Below, piece after piece: positions 54,888 through 63,004 of a stretch of DNA of 64,000 nt. This DNA is from Levilactobacillus angrenensis (GTDB taxonomy: Bacteria; Bacillota; Bacilli; Lactobacillales; Lactobacillaceae). The notes beneath the pieces were generated by a model. It did no database searches and was not told the DNA's origin. It saw only the letters and a list, made by a program, of their open reading frames with translations. The stretch covers positions 62,001 to 126,000 of the forward strand of contig NZ_RHOB01000009.1 of NCBI RefSeq assembly GCF_003946085.1, given 5' to 3'. The position numbers and the translations under genes are program-made. Position 1 is the stretch's first letter, and each line of letters opens with the position of its first letter.

Positions 54888-55481
54888 CTAATCCCCTTTC
54901 GATTTCATCCGTTGATACTCGTCCGGGTCCTTGCGATAGAGCTCAACGCGCTCATCAAAACTAAGCTCGCTCCACTTCTTCGTGATCAAGTCCTTAGGCA
55001 ACCCGCCCGTCTTGGGGTCACTCTTGCCCTTGGCTTGGTCACGGACCTTCTTGTCAACTGATTGGGTGTAGGTATCGTAGAAAGTCTCGACGTTAGCCTT
55101 GCGTTTGTCTTTGTCGGTGTCGCTCAGCATGGAAGCAAAGGAAGCTGGCAGGCCCTTATCGGCCAGCAGAACCTTGGTAGCTGATAAAGCATCACGGGCG
55201 TTTAACTTAGCCTCACGAGCGTCTAGTTCCTGCTGTCGTTCTTTATCACGCTTCTTGGCCTTTTCATCAGCTGAAAGCTTAGCGTCGTCTTGAGCCTTTT
55301 TAACCGCATCAGCAATCAGTTTGGGCAACTCGTTGGTTTTGAAGTCTTCAACGTCCTTCTTACCTTGACCCTTAGCTGCGGCCGCAAGTTGAGCCCGGGT
55401 GAAGGTCTTTTCCGACTTCCCACCTTCCTGCTGATTCTGTTCATCGGTTTCATTCGGCTTTGGTTCTTCGTTTTCACTCAT
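54888..55481 (-). CDS. Scaffold protein (DUF4355 type)
   Basis: The 197-residue protein is very polar and predicted mostly helical (rich in Lys, Asp, Glu, Ala). It has a central coiled coil (about residues 60-105) and a short C-terminal domain (KWSELSFDERVELYRKDPDE) that may bind the capsid. It lies upstream of the capsid gene and would guide assembly of the procapsid. Confidence 0.88.
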   Translation of the reverse strand: MSENEEPKPNETDEQNQQEGGKSEKTFTRAQLAAAAKGQGKKDVEDFKTNELPKLIADAVKKAQDDAKLSADEKAKKRDKERQQELDAREAKLNARDALSATKVLLADKGLPASFASMLSDTDKDKRKANVETFYDTYTQSVDKKVRDQAKGKSDPKTGGLPKDLITKKWSELSFDERVELYRKDPDEYQRMKSKGD

Positions 55482-55583
55482 CGCAAAAATCCTCCTTTTT
55501 AACGCCTCGTGGGCGAATTCACTTCTACGTGCGATAACGGGTCAGCTGTTCTTTTTGACGCCTGCAACCGAAAAAAAGGCATG

Positions 55584-55607
55584 AAAAAAGCACCCGTGAT
55601 GAGTGCT
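55584..55607 (-). terminator. Terminator between minor head and scaffold genes
   Basis: AGCACTC pairs with GGGTGCT on the minus strand, followed by TTTTT. It may set the ratio of packaging proteins to capsid proteins. Confidence 0.7.
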
Positions 55608-55619
55608 AGTTCTATCCTG

Positions 55620-56579
55620 CTAGTGCATAAAGATGAAATCATCGTGTGGGATCAGCGAGCATCGGCAGTTAGGATGGATAGGTATCCCTGGAGCTTCTTT
55701 AAGGCGATATGGCCCCTTGTCAGCAATATCCACACATTTAGGGCAGGCCCCTGGCTCGTTGACCACATCAACTTCATTAATATCGACAATCTCATAAATC
55801 TTACGATTCACTTCGTTGATGGCTCGGGCCGATTCAGTCCGTAACAATCGTTGAGCCTTGTAGTCCATTGAATCGACACTACCTGTGATGGTCGAAGGCG
55901 TTGCTTGCTCACTATATGGGAAAAGCTTATGAGTAAAGTCATCAATGCCTAATCCCGACGTAAGGTGCTGAGACACGATATTTTGAACTTTTCGCGTCAT
56001 TTCTTCGTTGTCCTGCCATAGTCGCGGCGACCACTGCTTAGAAGCGTCCTTAAAGCTATCTTTGACATAGGTATCGTAGACTTCACGACGCATTTTGTGA
56101 GCTCGATTGATGTAGTCTTGTCGCCGCTCAGCCAGCTTTAAAGCCTCGGCCTTACGATCAACTTCCTCAGTCACATCTTGGGCCAAACGCTTGGCCACTA
56201 AAGCATGCTGTTTAGCGGTGGCCACGGCCATGCGGACTGCAATGATGCTCATCAGTAGATACTCGCGGTTAATGCCGGCGGTGACCATCGCATACTTAAT
56301 GTGGTCACTTGCTTGGGGCGGAATCGTCACGGTACGCAAGTCGTCTAAGGCCTGCTTCCACTGTGTCATGTCCCATCGAGAGATACGCTGGTTGACCTGA
56401 GAGATAGTCAAGCCATTTTCGTCGGCGTAGCGAACGTAGAAAGCCATCAAGTTATCCCTGATGCCTTTTAACGCCTCACTGTAGTAACTATCCGTTTGAC
56501 GATTGCTGACGTCGTCCCGCTGGAGTAGCAGGTCTATCCGTTCCCGCTCCTGCACCTGGCTTATCGTCGGACTCATCAT
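55620..56579 (-). CDS. Minor head protein (SPP1 gp7 / Mu gpF type)
   Basis: The 319-residue protein should bind the portal inside the head. The N-terminal part is helical; the C-terminal third has the family end with a likely zinc site (CPKCVD, then HPNCRCSLIP at about 297-310) and LLRTESARAINEVNRK (about 243). Its start overlaps the portal gene by 92 bases in another phase. Confidence 0.88.
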   Translation of the reverse strand: MMSPTISQVQERERIDLLLQRDDVSNRQTDSYYSEALKGIRDNLMAFYVRYADENGLTISQVNQRISRWDMTQWKQALDDLRTVTIPPQASDHIKYAMVTAGINREYLLMSIIAVRMAVATAKQHALVAKRLAQDVTEEVDRKAEALKLAERRQDYINRAHKMRREVYDTYVKDSFKDASKQWSPRLWQDNEEMTRKVQNIVSQHLTSGLGIDDFTHKLFPYSEQATPSTITGSVDSMDYKAQRLLRTESARAINEVNRKIYEIVDINEVDVVNEPGACPKCVDIADKGPYRLKEAPGIPIHPNCRCSLIPHDDFIFMH

Positions 56580-58215
56580 CTAGGCCACCTGCTTTCTTCT
56601 GACTGTCGGTCAGGGCATCTAACCCTATAGATTGAACCGTTTTCTGATCAGCTTTTCTCTGATCAGCCATTCGGGACTGTTCTTGCTCCTTAGGCACCCC
56701 GGTCACATCGGCTGCCTTATCTTGGATAGTTTCGTCGCTGATGGCACCAGTATCCTTGAGACTCTTGAGGTTGGTGATGATTTCAGCGTCATTCTTCGGC
56801 AGATTGAGCGTAAAGGTCGGCTTGAAGCTGTCCATCACGTCGGCCCCCGGAAGTAGCTTGATATGATTCCAGTAATTGCCCAGCAGGCTCAGCCGCCGCA
56901 TGAGTCCCTTAGTGTACAAAGCTTCTTGTGTGGCAATCTCTTGATCACTACCCCACAGCTTGTAGGACATTGCCGCCCCAGTTGCTTGGCCGGAGAAGTT
57001 CTCGTCTGACATGTCGGGCGTGTTGGTGTCCTTGTGCATGTCCTTCATGAGTTGGTCAACGTAGGTTTGCCAGTCGGAGGCGTTGAGTTCCTTGGTGAGG
57101 TATTTGGCGTCGGTCGGCACAATGGTCGGGGAACTGCCGGGGTTGTCAATGATACGTGGCTTCAAGAACATCATGTTTTTGGTAGGATCAATCTTACGGA
57201 CCCGGACCAGTGGATTACCGTTATCGTCGTAGAGCTGCTTGCCCTCGGCATCGGTGACGGTCTCTTTGTACTCATCTTCGATATCGCCGCTGATGACTAG
57301 AATCGAATTGTTAAAGTCCTCCTCCGAATTAGCCATCTCAGACAGTGACTTGTCATAGGCATCGATTGTATCGAGTTTTGACTCCCACGCCCCCATCCGG
57401 TTGTCAGCCAGACTGTACTCGGTCATTGGCACTTTACCGAAATAATGATCCTCAGTGGGCCCATCAACCGAAAGGTTCCCATTGGGGTTCATATCTGAGC
57501 GGTAGTGGTAGATCTTGCTGTCGGTGTAGACGTCCACGTAGAAGACTGGCTTGTGGTCGAAGCGGACCAAGTAGTAACGTACGGCAAAGAGACTGTGCAT
57601 ACCGATGGTCGTGTCATATACGATAAAGGCGTTGGCTGGGTCAACTGGCCGGACTGCTACTGAGTTGCTGTCCTTACGCACGTACATCAACTCGTAGGCG
57701 CGCCCGGTAGTGACTAGGTTGGTTCCCATGACCATCTCGTGGTACTGCTCGCTGTTATCGGCATTGAAATCCTTCAGTAAGTCCGTGATGACAGCTTCTT
57801 GAGCATCGTCGACATCGGAGTTGTCGTACCCAAACTTGATGGGATTGCCAAATTGGTAACCAACACGGATGTTGGTGATATAGCGCGGTAACCCACTAGC
57901 AATGCGGTTGTCCGCCCGGTTGGGGGCCTTGTGTGACGCCCAGTAATGGATGTCATTATCGCCATTGTAGTAGCGCTCCAGTGTGATGATTCGAGGGACC
58001 TGCAGGCGGTAGTGGTCAGTAATGTACTTTTGCACCAGTTCGGCCACTTTCGCCGGGTCGTCCTTGATGGCCTCCCAATTGTCCGCCGGCATCCGGTAGA
58101 CCTGATTGGCGTCGAAATCGAAACGGTCACCCGTCAGCATGGCCTGCTTGCCGTGAGTTGGGTAAGGGCTTGGCAAACTCATAGCCCAAGCCCGCGGGTC
58201 GTTGTTGTTGCTCAC
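56488..58215 (-). CDS. Portal protein (SPP1 gp6 type)
   Basis: The 575-residue protein forms the dodecameric DNA gate. It shows the family's N-terminal part (PRIITLERYYNGDNDIHYW, about residues 74-92; YITNIRVGYQFGNPI) and the middle helices (PDMSDENFSGQATGAAMSYK, about 400). The C-terminus is acidic and Pro/Gly/Gln-rich. It starts at the terminase stop with a one-base overlap. Confidence 0.92.
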   Translation of the reverse strand: MSNNNDPRAWAMSLPSPYPTHGKQAMLTGDRFDFDANQVYRMPADNWEAIKDDPAKVAELVQKYITDHYRLQVPRIITLERYYNGDNDIHYWASHKAPNRADNRIASGLPRYITNIRVGYQFGNPIKFGYDNSDVDDAQEAVITDLLKDFNADNSEQYHEMVMGTNLVTTGRAYELMYVRKDSNSVAVRPVDPANAFIVYDTTIGMHSLFAVRYYLVRFDHKPVFYVDVYTDSKIYHYRSDMNPNGNLSVDGPTEDHYFGKVPMTEYSLADNRMGAWESKLDTIDAYDKSLSEMANSEEDFNNSILVISGDIEDEYKETVTDAEGKQLYDDNGNPLVRVRKIDPTKNMMFLKPRIIDNPGSSPTIVPTDAKYLTKELNASDWQTYVDQLMKDMHKDTNTPDMSDENFSGQATGAAMSYKLWGSDQEIATQEALYTKGLMRRLSLLGNYWNHIKLLPGADVMDSFKPTFTLNLPKNDAEIITNLKSLKDTGAISDETIQDKAADVTGVPKEQEQSRMADQRKADQKTVQSIGLDALTDSQKKAGGLDDESDDKPGAGAGTDRPATPAGRRQQSSNG

Positions 58216-59687
58216 TAGTAATCACCTCCTAAACCGTATTGTTTGAGCATTGATACCTGACTGGCCATCCGTGGCCGGTCGTCAATGTGGACCTTATTTT
58301 GAATGGATTCTGCCACCCCAGTTAGCGCATCGGGGGCATCGTCGTGTTCGTTTTTTCCTTCACGTTGGTAGCGCGTCAAGAAGTCGAATAGGTCAGGCCA
58401 TCTATCCCGCCAATTTACGGGGAAGTAGATGTGACCCATAACCCAAGTCGAATTTGATAAGATGCGAGCGATTTTGTTCTGGCTATTGTGAAACCACTGC
58501 ACCTTCGTAACGTTGCTGTGGTAGTTACCGTGCAGCCGTCGCTCAACCTGTCGGGCAAAACCGCGCCCACCGTTGTTAGATTCGATGGTGGCAACGTTGA
58601 CCTTATTCTCGAATAGCGATTGGGCCACAGCTGGTTCTGTCATCTCCATTGGGTCTTGCGAGAAGACTACGTCCAAGATATAGGCCTCGTCGTTGTATAC
58701 CCCATAGACGTAATGAGCCAACCAGTCAGAGCCTTCGTCGGCAGTATCGGTGTATGAAAAAATCCCCCGAAAGAGCGGATTGCCCTGCTCATCTCGTGGG
58801 ATTTCGTCGTAAGTTTTGAAGTGCTTGTACAATCGTCCTTCTTGGTCAATTGGTTTTTGCTGGTAGTTGGCCGCCGCAATCTCGGGCGATTGGGTCTTAA
58901 ACGTTCGCTCGTACTGCGCACGGGAAAGAATATCCTCACAAAGCATGGTTCCGTCGTCCTGGAGAGCTTTCATACTGATGTGCTTGACCTTATACCCTAA
59001 TCCGGGTAATTCGGCCAGAGCGCGTCCGGCGAGGTCTTGAGATGACCACCGTGTCATGATAATAATGATTTTCCCGCCGGATTCTAGTCGTGACAGCATG
59101 GTGTTTACGAACCATGACCACTGCGCGTCTAGGGCTACTTCGTTGAAAGCTTCTTGGGCGTTCTTGATAAGGTCATCGATGATCATGACGTCAGCCCCGA
59201 ACCCTGTCGCGGTACCAGTTGGTGACGTGGCCAAATAATTATTGTATCCGCCTTGCAGTGACCACAAGTTCATGGCTCCGTCACCTTGCTTGATGCCGAC
59301 GCCTGGGAAAACATCCGAAAACACCGGGATATCCGGGTCCGCCTTAACCTCTTGAATAGCGTTCCGTACCCCCTTCGAGAAAGTCGTTGAAAGCGTCTCA
59401 TTATAAGAACCGGTCATGACCTTTATCGATGGGTCTTTACCCAACAACCACTGAACGAAAAGCCCTGCTGTGCGCGATTTTCCGTGTCGGGGTGGCTCAT
59501 TGATGACTAGGATATCATCGTCGGATTTAACGAAGTCTTGCAGGGAATCACACATCTCTACTAAATAGCCCCGGCTCCGCTTGTAAAAGTCTGGGGCCAT
59601 TAACCGAGCATAGGAAAAGAAATGGCGCCGAGCCAGTTCAACCCGCGCGCCTTGTCTGATAAGCTGCATGTCAGCCATCGTCATCAT
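58215..59687 (-). CDS. Terminase large subunit
   Basis: The motor cuts and packages DNA. The 490 residues show Walker A in NEPPRHGKSRTAGLFV (about residue 61), Walker B ADVMIIDDLIKN (about 167) and the RNase H-like nuclease domain (SYTDTADEGSDWLAHYVYG, about 310; second acidic motif near 365). Several ATGs cluster at the start (59,687 to 59,669) without a clear ribosome site; translation is probably coupled to the small subunit, which it overlaps by 17 bases. Confidence 0.94.
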   Translation of the reverse strand: MMTMADMQLIRQGARVELARRHFFSYARLMAPDFYKRSRGYLVEMCDSLQDFVKSDDDILVINEPPRHGKSRTAGLFVQWLLGKDPSIKVMTGSYNETLSTTFSKGVRNAIQEVKADPDIPVFSDVFPGVGIKQGDGAMNLWSLQGGYNNYLATSPTGTATGFGADVMIIDDLIKNAQEAFNEVALDAQWSWFVNTMLSRLESGGKIIIIMTRWSSQDLAGRALAELPGLGYKVKHISMKALQDDGTMLCEDILSRAQYERTFKTQSPEIAAANYQQKPIDQEGRLYKHFKTYDEIPRDEQGNPLFRGIFSYTDTADEGSDWLAHYVYGVYNDEAYILDVVFSQDPMEMTEPAVAQSLFENKVNVATIESNNGGRGFARQVERRLHGNYHSNVTKVQWFHNSQNKIARILSNSTWVMGHIYFPVNWRDRWPDLFDFLTRYQREGKNEHDDAPDALTGVAESIQNKVHIDDRPRMASQVSMLKQYGLGGDY

Positions 59688-60144
59688 CAGCTAGCTTGGC
59701 TAACTGCTTCTCAGATAAATTCTTGTAGGGGTCACTGACCTGTACGCCTACGCCACCAGATAACTCGGTCTCCTTACGGTCACGCCACTCGTCTGGTTTG
59801 CGATTCTTTAGCCAAAAGATAGCAGCCGTCGTATCTGGTGGGACCTCACGTCGAACGGTCTTAGTAAGTGTCCCCTCGTCATCAGTGGTCTCCGTTACGT
59901 CCTCAGTGATAAAACCTTTAGCTCGTTTGAGCAGTGCCGATTCAACTTCACGGTCAACCACTTCTTTACCCTTTTTTAGGGCGTCAGAAATGTCAGGATG
60001 GCTCTTCTTCCATTCATAAAGTGTGGGCCGACGAATTCCAATATTATGCGCAATTTGTTCATCGGTCAGGCCATCTCGGGCCCAGCCCTCCAGCTTGGTC
60101 AGTCCCTCATGGGTCAACCAATCTTGATACTTGCCTTTACCCAT
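59671..60144 (-). CDS. Terminase small subunit
   Basis: The 157-residue protein binds the packaging site. The N-terminal helix-turn-helix is clear (GLTDEQIAHNIGIRRPTLYE, about 25-44), followed by the central helical part (LLKRAKGFITEDVTE) and the AAIFWLKNRKPDEWRD segment typical of the family. It is directly upstream of the large subunit. Confidence 0.92.
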   Translation of the reverse strand: MGKGKYQDWLTHEGLTKLEGWARDGLTDEQIAHNIGIRRPTLYEWKKSHPDISDALKKGKEVVDREVESALLKRAKGFITEDVTETTDDEGTLTKTVRREVPPDTTAAIFWLKNRKPDEWRDRKETELSGGVGVQVSDPYKNLSEKQLAKLADDDDG

Positions 60145-60155
60145 GGGGGCGCCTC

Positions 60156-60548
60156 CTAATCCATAAATACACAGGCCATCGTAAACTGACCCATTGGAAA
60201 TCCCTTGCCGTACACAACGTTCGGACCGTACTTAATATATCCCGAATGGCTCTCGTACAAGTTGTCAGTGTTGTCATCCTTGATAGCCAAGTGAATTGGC
60301 TTCTCTTGCCGGACTAAGCTCTTTAGCAGCTCATCCGAAGGCTTGCCCAGTGGGACCATAATCTGAACCAGCTTGTCTACGTAGTTTGATCCAGAGTCAA
60401 CGACTCTAACTGCCACGTCACTACTAAGACTGTTTAGTTCTTCATCATTGATCAAGACATGGAAATACTTTGGGTCAAAAAGGCTAATTAATGTACCGTC
60501 GCTAACCCGGATTGAGTGCTTGTTTTCTTTATCAGTCACGATCAACAA
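60156..60548 (-). CDS. Hypothetical phage protein (130 aa)
   Basis: A soluble 130-residue protein with a beta-rich pattern (KENKHSIRVSDGTLISLFDP at the N-terminus). No motif recognised. It lies directly before the terminase genes and overlaps the 60532 gene by 17 bases, so it belongs to the same operon. Confidence 0.65.
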   Translation of the reverse strand: MLIVTDKENKHSIRVSDGTLISLFDPKYFHVLINDEELNSLSSDVAVRVVDSGSNYVDKLVQIMVPLGKPSDELLKSLVRQEKPIHLAIKDDNTDNLYESHSGYIKYGPNVVYGKGFPMGQFTMACVFMD

Positions 60549-60813
60549 CCTCCTGTGCCTGCTTGTGGTTTTCCCACGTCATGGCGCCTTTGTAGTAGAC
60601 TTTGCCATCGATATCAGCAAAATGAGCTTCTTCTTTGCTATAGCTCTCAGTGAAGATATAGTCCTTGTTAACAATCATGCCATCACCGGAACCAGCTTCG
60701 GGCTTAAGCGGGATATAACTAATCAGCTCCCCGTTAGGTTGACTGACGGTAATGTAATTTGGCAGATCGTCCCATAGTTTGGCCTTCTCTTTGTCGCTTA
60801 ATTGCTTTTTCAT
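60532..60813 (-). CDS. Hypothetical phage protein (93 aa)
   Basis: The frame reads MKKQLSDKEKAKLWDDLPNY and continues with a likely mixed fold (GMIVNKDYIFTESYSKEEAH). ATG 60813 has AGGATG at a good distance; an ATG three codons earlier is also possible. No known family. Confidence 0.6.
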   Translation of the reverse strand: MKKQLSDKEKAKLWDDLPNYITVSQPNGELISYIPLKPEAGSGDGMIVNKDYIFTESYSKEEAHFADIDGKVYYKGAMTWENHKQAQEVVDRD

Positions 60814-60991
60814 TTTTGACATCCTTTCTTCCCGCAATCTCTTCCACAGAAAAAGCACCACTCTTTTGCGAGTGACGCTTTGCATACTGCTCTCTGACCC
60901 ACGGGTCCAAATCGCGTTCAATTTTATGCCCTGTTTTAGACGCATATGAGCCATTTTTCCAATACATGGGTGTTTGTTTGCGTTTTACCAT
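60734..60991 (-). CDS. Hypothetical basic phage protein (85 aa)
   Basis: MVKRKQTPMYWKNGSYASKT begins this basic protein. The start ATGGTAA overlaps the stop of the upstream 29-residue gene, a coupling that supports it. The C-terminal third overlaps the next gene by 80 bases in another phase, so the true end could be questioned. No family recognised. Confidence 0.5.
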   Translation of the reverse strand: MVKRKQTPMYWKNGSYASKTGHKIERDLDPWVREQYAKRHSQKSGAFSVEEIAGRKDVKNEKAIKRQREGQTMGRSAKLHYRQST

Positions 60992-61074
60992 AAGTAGGCC
61001 AACCACCCTATCAGAATACCCACAGCAAGCGCCGTAAGTCCCACTATCAAATCTTCAACACTTCGTCGCCACAT
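60985..61074 (-). CDS. Single-helix membrane peptide (29 aa)
   Basis: MWRRSVEDLI, then a hydrophobic helix (VGLTALAVGILIGWLAYLW) to the end. A strong ribosome site (GGAGGG) lies ahead of ATG 61074, and the stop overlaps the next start by 7 bases. It is the first gene after the terminator at 61,128-61,158. Function unknown. Confidence 0.55.
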   Translation of the reverse strand: MWRRSVEDLIVGLTALAVGILIGWLAYLW

Positions 61075-61127
61075 CGAGCATCCCTCCAAAACGGATAGAC
61101 ATAAGTCTAACCACCAAATTTATGTAA

Positions 61128-61158
61128 CAAAAAAGACCCAGTCGTCCAAACTGAGTCT
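61128..61158 (-). terminator. Terminator after the tRNA-like cluster
   Basis: AGACTCAGT pairs with ACTGGGTCT (one G-T pair) on the minus strand, followed by TTTTTT. It ends the transcript carrying the tRNA-like elements and separates it from the late genes. Confidence 0.8.
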
Positions 61159-61267
61159 CTACGAAATCACCTAACCGATGCAGGCGAGACTTCTCACTGA
61201 GAGGAGTCTTCACCTCTTTTCAATTAGATTTTTGACCCAATGTTAAGCAAGATTTGTTTAGGGCCAA

Positions 61268-61454
61268 TGTACTGGCAGGGATTCGCACCCTGCATAGCCT
61301 TAGTGTGCCATGGCTGGATTCTAACCAGTAACCTCACGCTTATCAGGCGTGCGCTCTTCGATTGAGCTTACATGTCCGACCTTGTCCCATGAAGGTAGGA
61401 ATTTCAGTTCTTACCCTCATGAGTCAATGCGTCTACCTATTCCGCCACAGTACG
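61268..61454 (-). ncRNA. Split tRNA-Leu-like element enclosing another tRNA-like element
   Basis: The 5' half (61454 leftward) has acceptor CGTACTG, then TG and the class II leucine D-arm GCGGAATAGGTAGACGC. The 3' half has a T-arm (GCAGGG / CCCTGC, loop TGCGAAT) and acceptor CAGTACA ending at 61268; six of seven acceptor pairs form. About 130 bases, including the Ile-like element, lie between them. It could be a pseudogene broken by an insertion. Confidence 0.4.
61305..61377 (-). tRNA. Degenerate tRNA-Ile(GAT)-like gene
   Basis: D-stem GCTC/GAGC, a perfect anticodon stem CACGC/GCGTG with loop CTGATAA (anticodon GAT), and a T-stem ACTGG/CCAGC with loop TTAGAAT instead of TTCGAAT. Five of seven acceptor pairs form. 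No encoded CCA. Probably decayed or strongly altered. Confidence 0.5.
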
Positions 61455-61515
61455 TGATGGACGCTATATCCTTGGATGAACGGGAGATCCCATCTCCTTT
61501 GAGTTATTTGCCCAA

Positions 61516-61573
61516 TACGTGCAACGGGAGTCGAACCCGTATCTTCTTTACTCTGCCGTTGAGCTATGCACGT
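61516..61573 (-). ncRNA. tRNA-like element without anticodon arm
   Basis: Acceptor ACGTGCA/TGCACGT (7 of 7 pairs), positions 8-9 TA, D-arm GCTC-AACGGCA-GAGT, then only nine bases (AAAGAAGAT), then a T-arm ACGGG-TTCGACT-CCCGT (5 of 5) and discriminator A. The whole anticodon arm is missing. Every remaining part is intact, unlike a decaying gene. Confidence 0.65.
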
Positions 61574-61618
61574 TACTCAGGGAGGTGATCTTGTGGCCGG
61601 TTCATCATTCCACCACAA

Positions 61619-61685
61619 TGCACGCAGCGGGGTTCGAACCCGCGTCGGGCAATGACTGCCTGCTCTGCCATTGAGCTATGCGTGT
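61619..61685 (-). ncRNA. tRNA-like element with shortened anticodon arm
   Basis: Acceptor ACACGCA/TGCGTGC (6 of 7), D-arm GCTC-AATGGCA-GAGC, T-arm GCGGG-TTCGAAC-CCCGC (perfect). Between D- and T-arms are 18 bases instead of about 22; they can only form GGCA-GTCAT-TGCC. A normal 7-base anticodon loop is absent. Confidence 0.6.
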
Positions 61686-61765
61686 TTTTCTTAATTCTTT
61701 CGATGATACTAGAATAACCCTTAAATATGGCCAGTGCCTGCTGACTTACTGCACAAAAACTGCAC

Positions 61766-62233
61766 TTAAACTGCACCAAAACTGCTTTTTTTAAAAACAT
61801 GGAGGTCATCTAGCATGTAACAATCGGCAAACTCTAGCAGTGCCTGCGGCTTACGAACGTGGAAGTAACTCGATTCTGAGAATCCCAGTCCCATGAAGCA
61901 CATCGTATCTGTGTCCCCCTGCAGGTACAAACTGCTAAGAATGCTGCGGCTGTCCTGTCCACAATGCTTAATGGCCACAACTGTCTGCTTTACGATTTGC
62001 TCCGCGTATAGCCGCCGTACGATACGAGCCTCCGCCGCGTTACCTGCTGGCTTGGCCTTTGGCATCCCATCGTAGCTGGGAGACTTCAGATCTGTCATAG
62101 ACTGACCACTTACCCGGACCATCTTAGGCAGTGTCACCCTAAGGAAGTGTGTCACTTTTTGAGTCGTCGCTTCTTCGTCAACCTCGGGGAACAGCGTCCC
62201 CATATCCATACTGTCAAAATCCAACTCTGTCAT
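61766..62233 (-). CDS. Late transcription regulator, ArpU-like
   Basis: The 155-residue protein has the ArpU-type pattern: a polar N-terminus, the central helical region (GNAAEARIVRRLYAEQIVKQ, about residues 69-88) and the sigma-like C-terminal part (GFSESSYFHVRKPQALLEFA, about 120-139). Such proteins sit just before the late genes of Gram-positive phages and switch them on. The location fits. Confidence 0.85.
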   Translation of the reverse strand: MTELDFDSMDMGTLFPEVDEEATTQKVTHFLRVTLPKMVRVSGQSMTDLKSPSYDGMPKAKPAGNAAEARIVRRLYAEQIVKQTVVAIKHCGQDSRSILSSLYLQGDTDTMCFMGLGFSESSYFHVRKPQALLEFADCYMLDDLHVFKKSSFGAV

Positions 62234-62266
62234 CCCTCGCCAGCCCCTTCACCGTGCGTTTTGTGG

Positions 62267-62322
62267 TATAATTTATCCATTCGAATGTTTTGTGGAGGGC
62301 TGCTGGCGGGCGGCCCTTTTTT
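62267..62322 (+). ncRNA. Candidate short plus-strand transcript
   Basis: An extended -10 (TGGTATAAT, 62264-62272) is followed about 25 bases later by GGGCTGC / GCGGCCC and six T on the plus strand. This would make an RNA of about 45 bases in the gap between two leftward genes. There is no good -35. Evidence is only this sequence. Confidence 0.35.
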
Positions 62323-62326
62323 ACGT

Positions 62327-62488
62327 CTACATAAGAATCATCATATCGACAACTCCAGCAATCATCATAAAAATCCAGAATGTGAAGGATCCCATCTTCT
62401 TCTGGTTCCAGCGACGATTGGCCATGTCATCAGCGAAGATTACTGTGATAAACGCTAGCAGCAGCTTCCAAAACAATGGCCACGTCAT
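62327..62488 (-). CDS. Small two-helix membrane protein (53 aa)
   Basis: MTWPLFWKLLLAFITVIFAD begins this protein; a second helix (FTFWIFMMIAGVVDMMILM) follows a charged loop. The ribosome site GAGGTGAAG lies ahead of ATG 62488, which overlaps the upstream stop by four bases. Function unknown. Confidence 0.65.
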   Translation of the reverse strand: MTWPLFWKLLLAFITVIFADDMANRRWNQKKMGSFTFWIFMMIAGVVDMMILM

Positions 62489-62754
62489 CGCTTCACCTCT
62501 GACAGCTGAACCATCGGAACTTCTGACATACCCTGGTGGCCCTTCAACCGCACAAGTGCTGTGAAATTTTTACGTCCGGGGCGCCGAATCACGCCAAAAC
62601 AATGGCCTGTAAAATCTTCCGCGTTGTGGTGGACCGTGTGTATGACGGGTGCACCCCCATCGTCACGCATGACCACGCCGCTTCTGTACTTCTTGACCGT
62701 CTCTGTATCAAATGGTGGCCGGTGCCACACTACCGTTGTGCCTCGCTTAATCAT
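62485..62754 (-). CDS. Hypothetical phage protein (89 aa)
   Basis: MIKRGTTVVWHRPPFDTETV begins this small, basic, beta-rich protein. ATG 62754 follows GGAGG at nine bases. It overlaps neighbours at both ends. Unknown family. Confidence 0.65.
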   Translation of the reverse strand: MIKRGTTVVWHRPPFDTETVKKYRSGVVMRDDGGAPVIHTVHHNAEDFTGHCFGVIRRPGRKNFTALVRLKGHQGMSEVPMVQLSEVKR

Positions 62755-63004
62755 CACTCATATCCTCCAAATCATCAGGTACTTTCCGCTCAATCCATGG
62801 CGTCCCAGCGAACTCAGCCACGGCTGCAGCCATTCTAGGTGATACTTGCTGCCAGTAAGGCGAACGAATGCTGTAAGACATGTTTTCCTTGCTGATGCTA
62901 ATTGCCGGATGGTCCTTGGCGTCGAACATCACAATTTCAGTCGGCACGATTAGTGGTTTGAACCCTTCGCTCTCAGCGATTTTTTTGAACTCAGCGTACT
63001 TCAT
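62747..63004 (-). CDS. Hypothetical phage protein (85 aa)
   Basis: MKYAEFKKIAESEGFKPLIV starts a soluble protein with an acidic end. It has a good ribosome site (GAGGAGG) and an ATGA overlap with the upstream gene. Unknown family. Confidence 0.65.
   Translation of the reverse strand: MKYAEFKKIAESEGFKPLIVPTEIVMFDAKDHPAISISKENMSYSIRSPYWQQVSPRMAAAVAEFAGTPWIERKVPDDLEDMSDD

Noticed and set aside
61268-61310. A separate, D-armless suppressor-type tRNA with a CTA loop
   Set aside because: No 5-bp stem with a 7-base loop can be drawn; the T-arm and acceptor fit better as the 3' half of the split Leu-like element.
61573-61809. Minus-strand frame of 78 residues (MTSMFLKKAVLVQF start)
   Set aside because: It runs through a tRNA-like element; the peptide part SSMAEQ...RGFEPRCVH is the usual chance translation of tRNA sequence.
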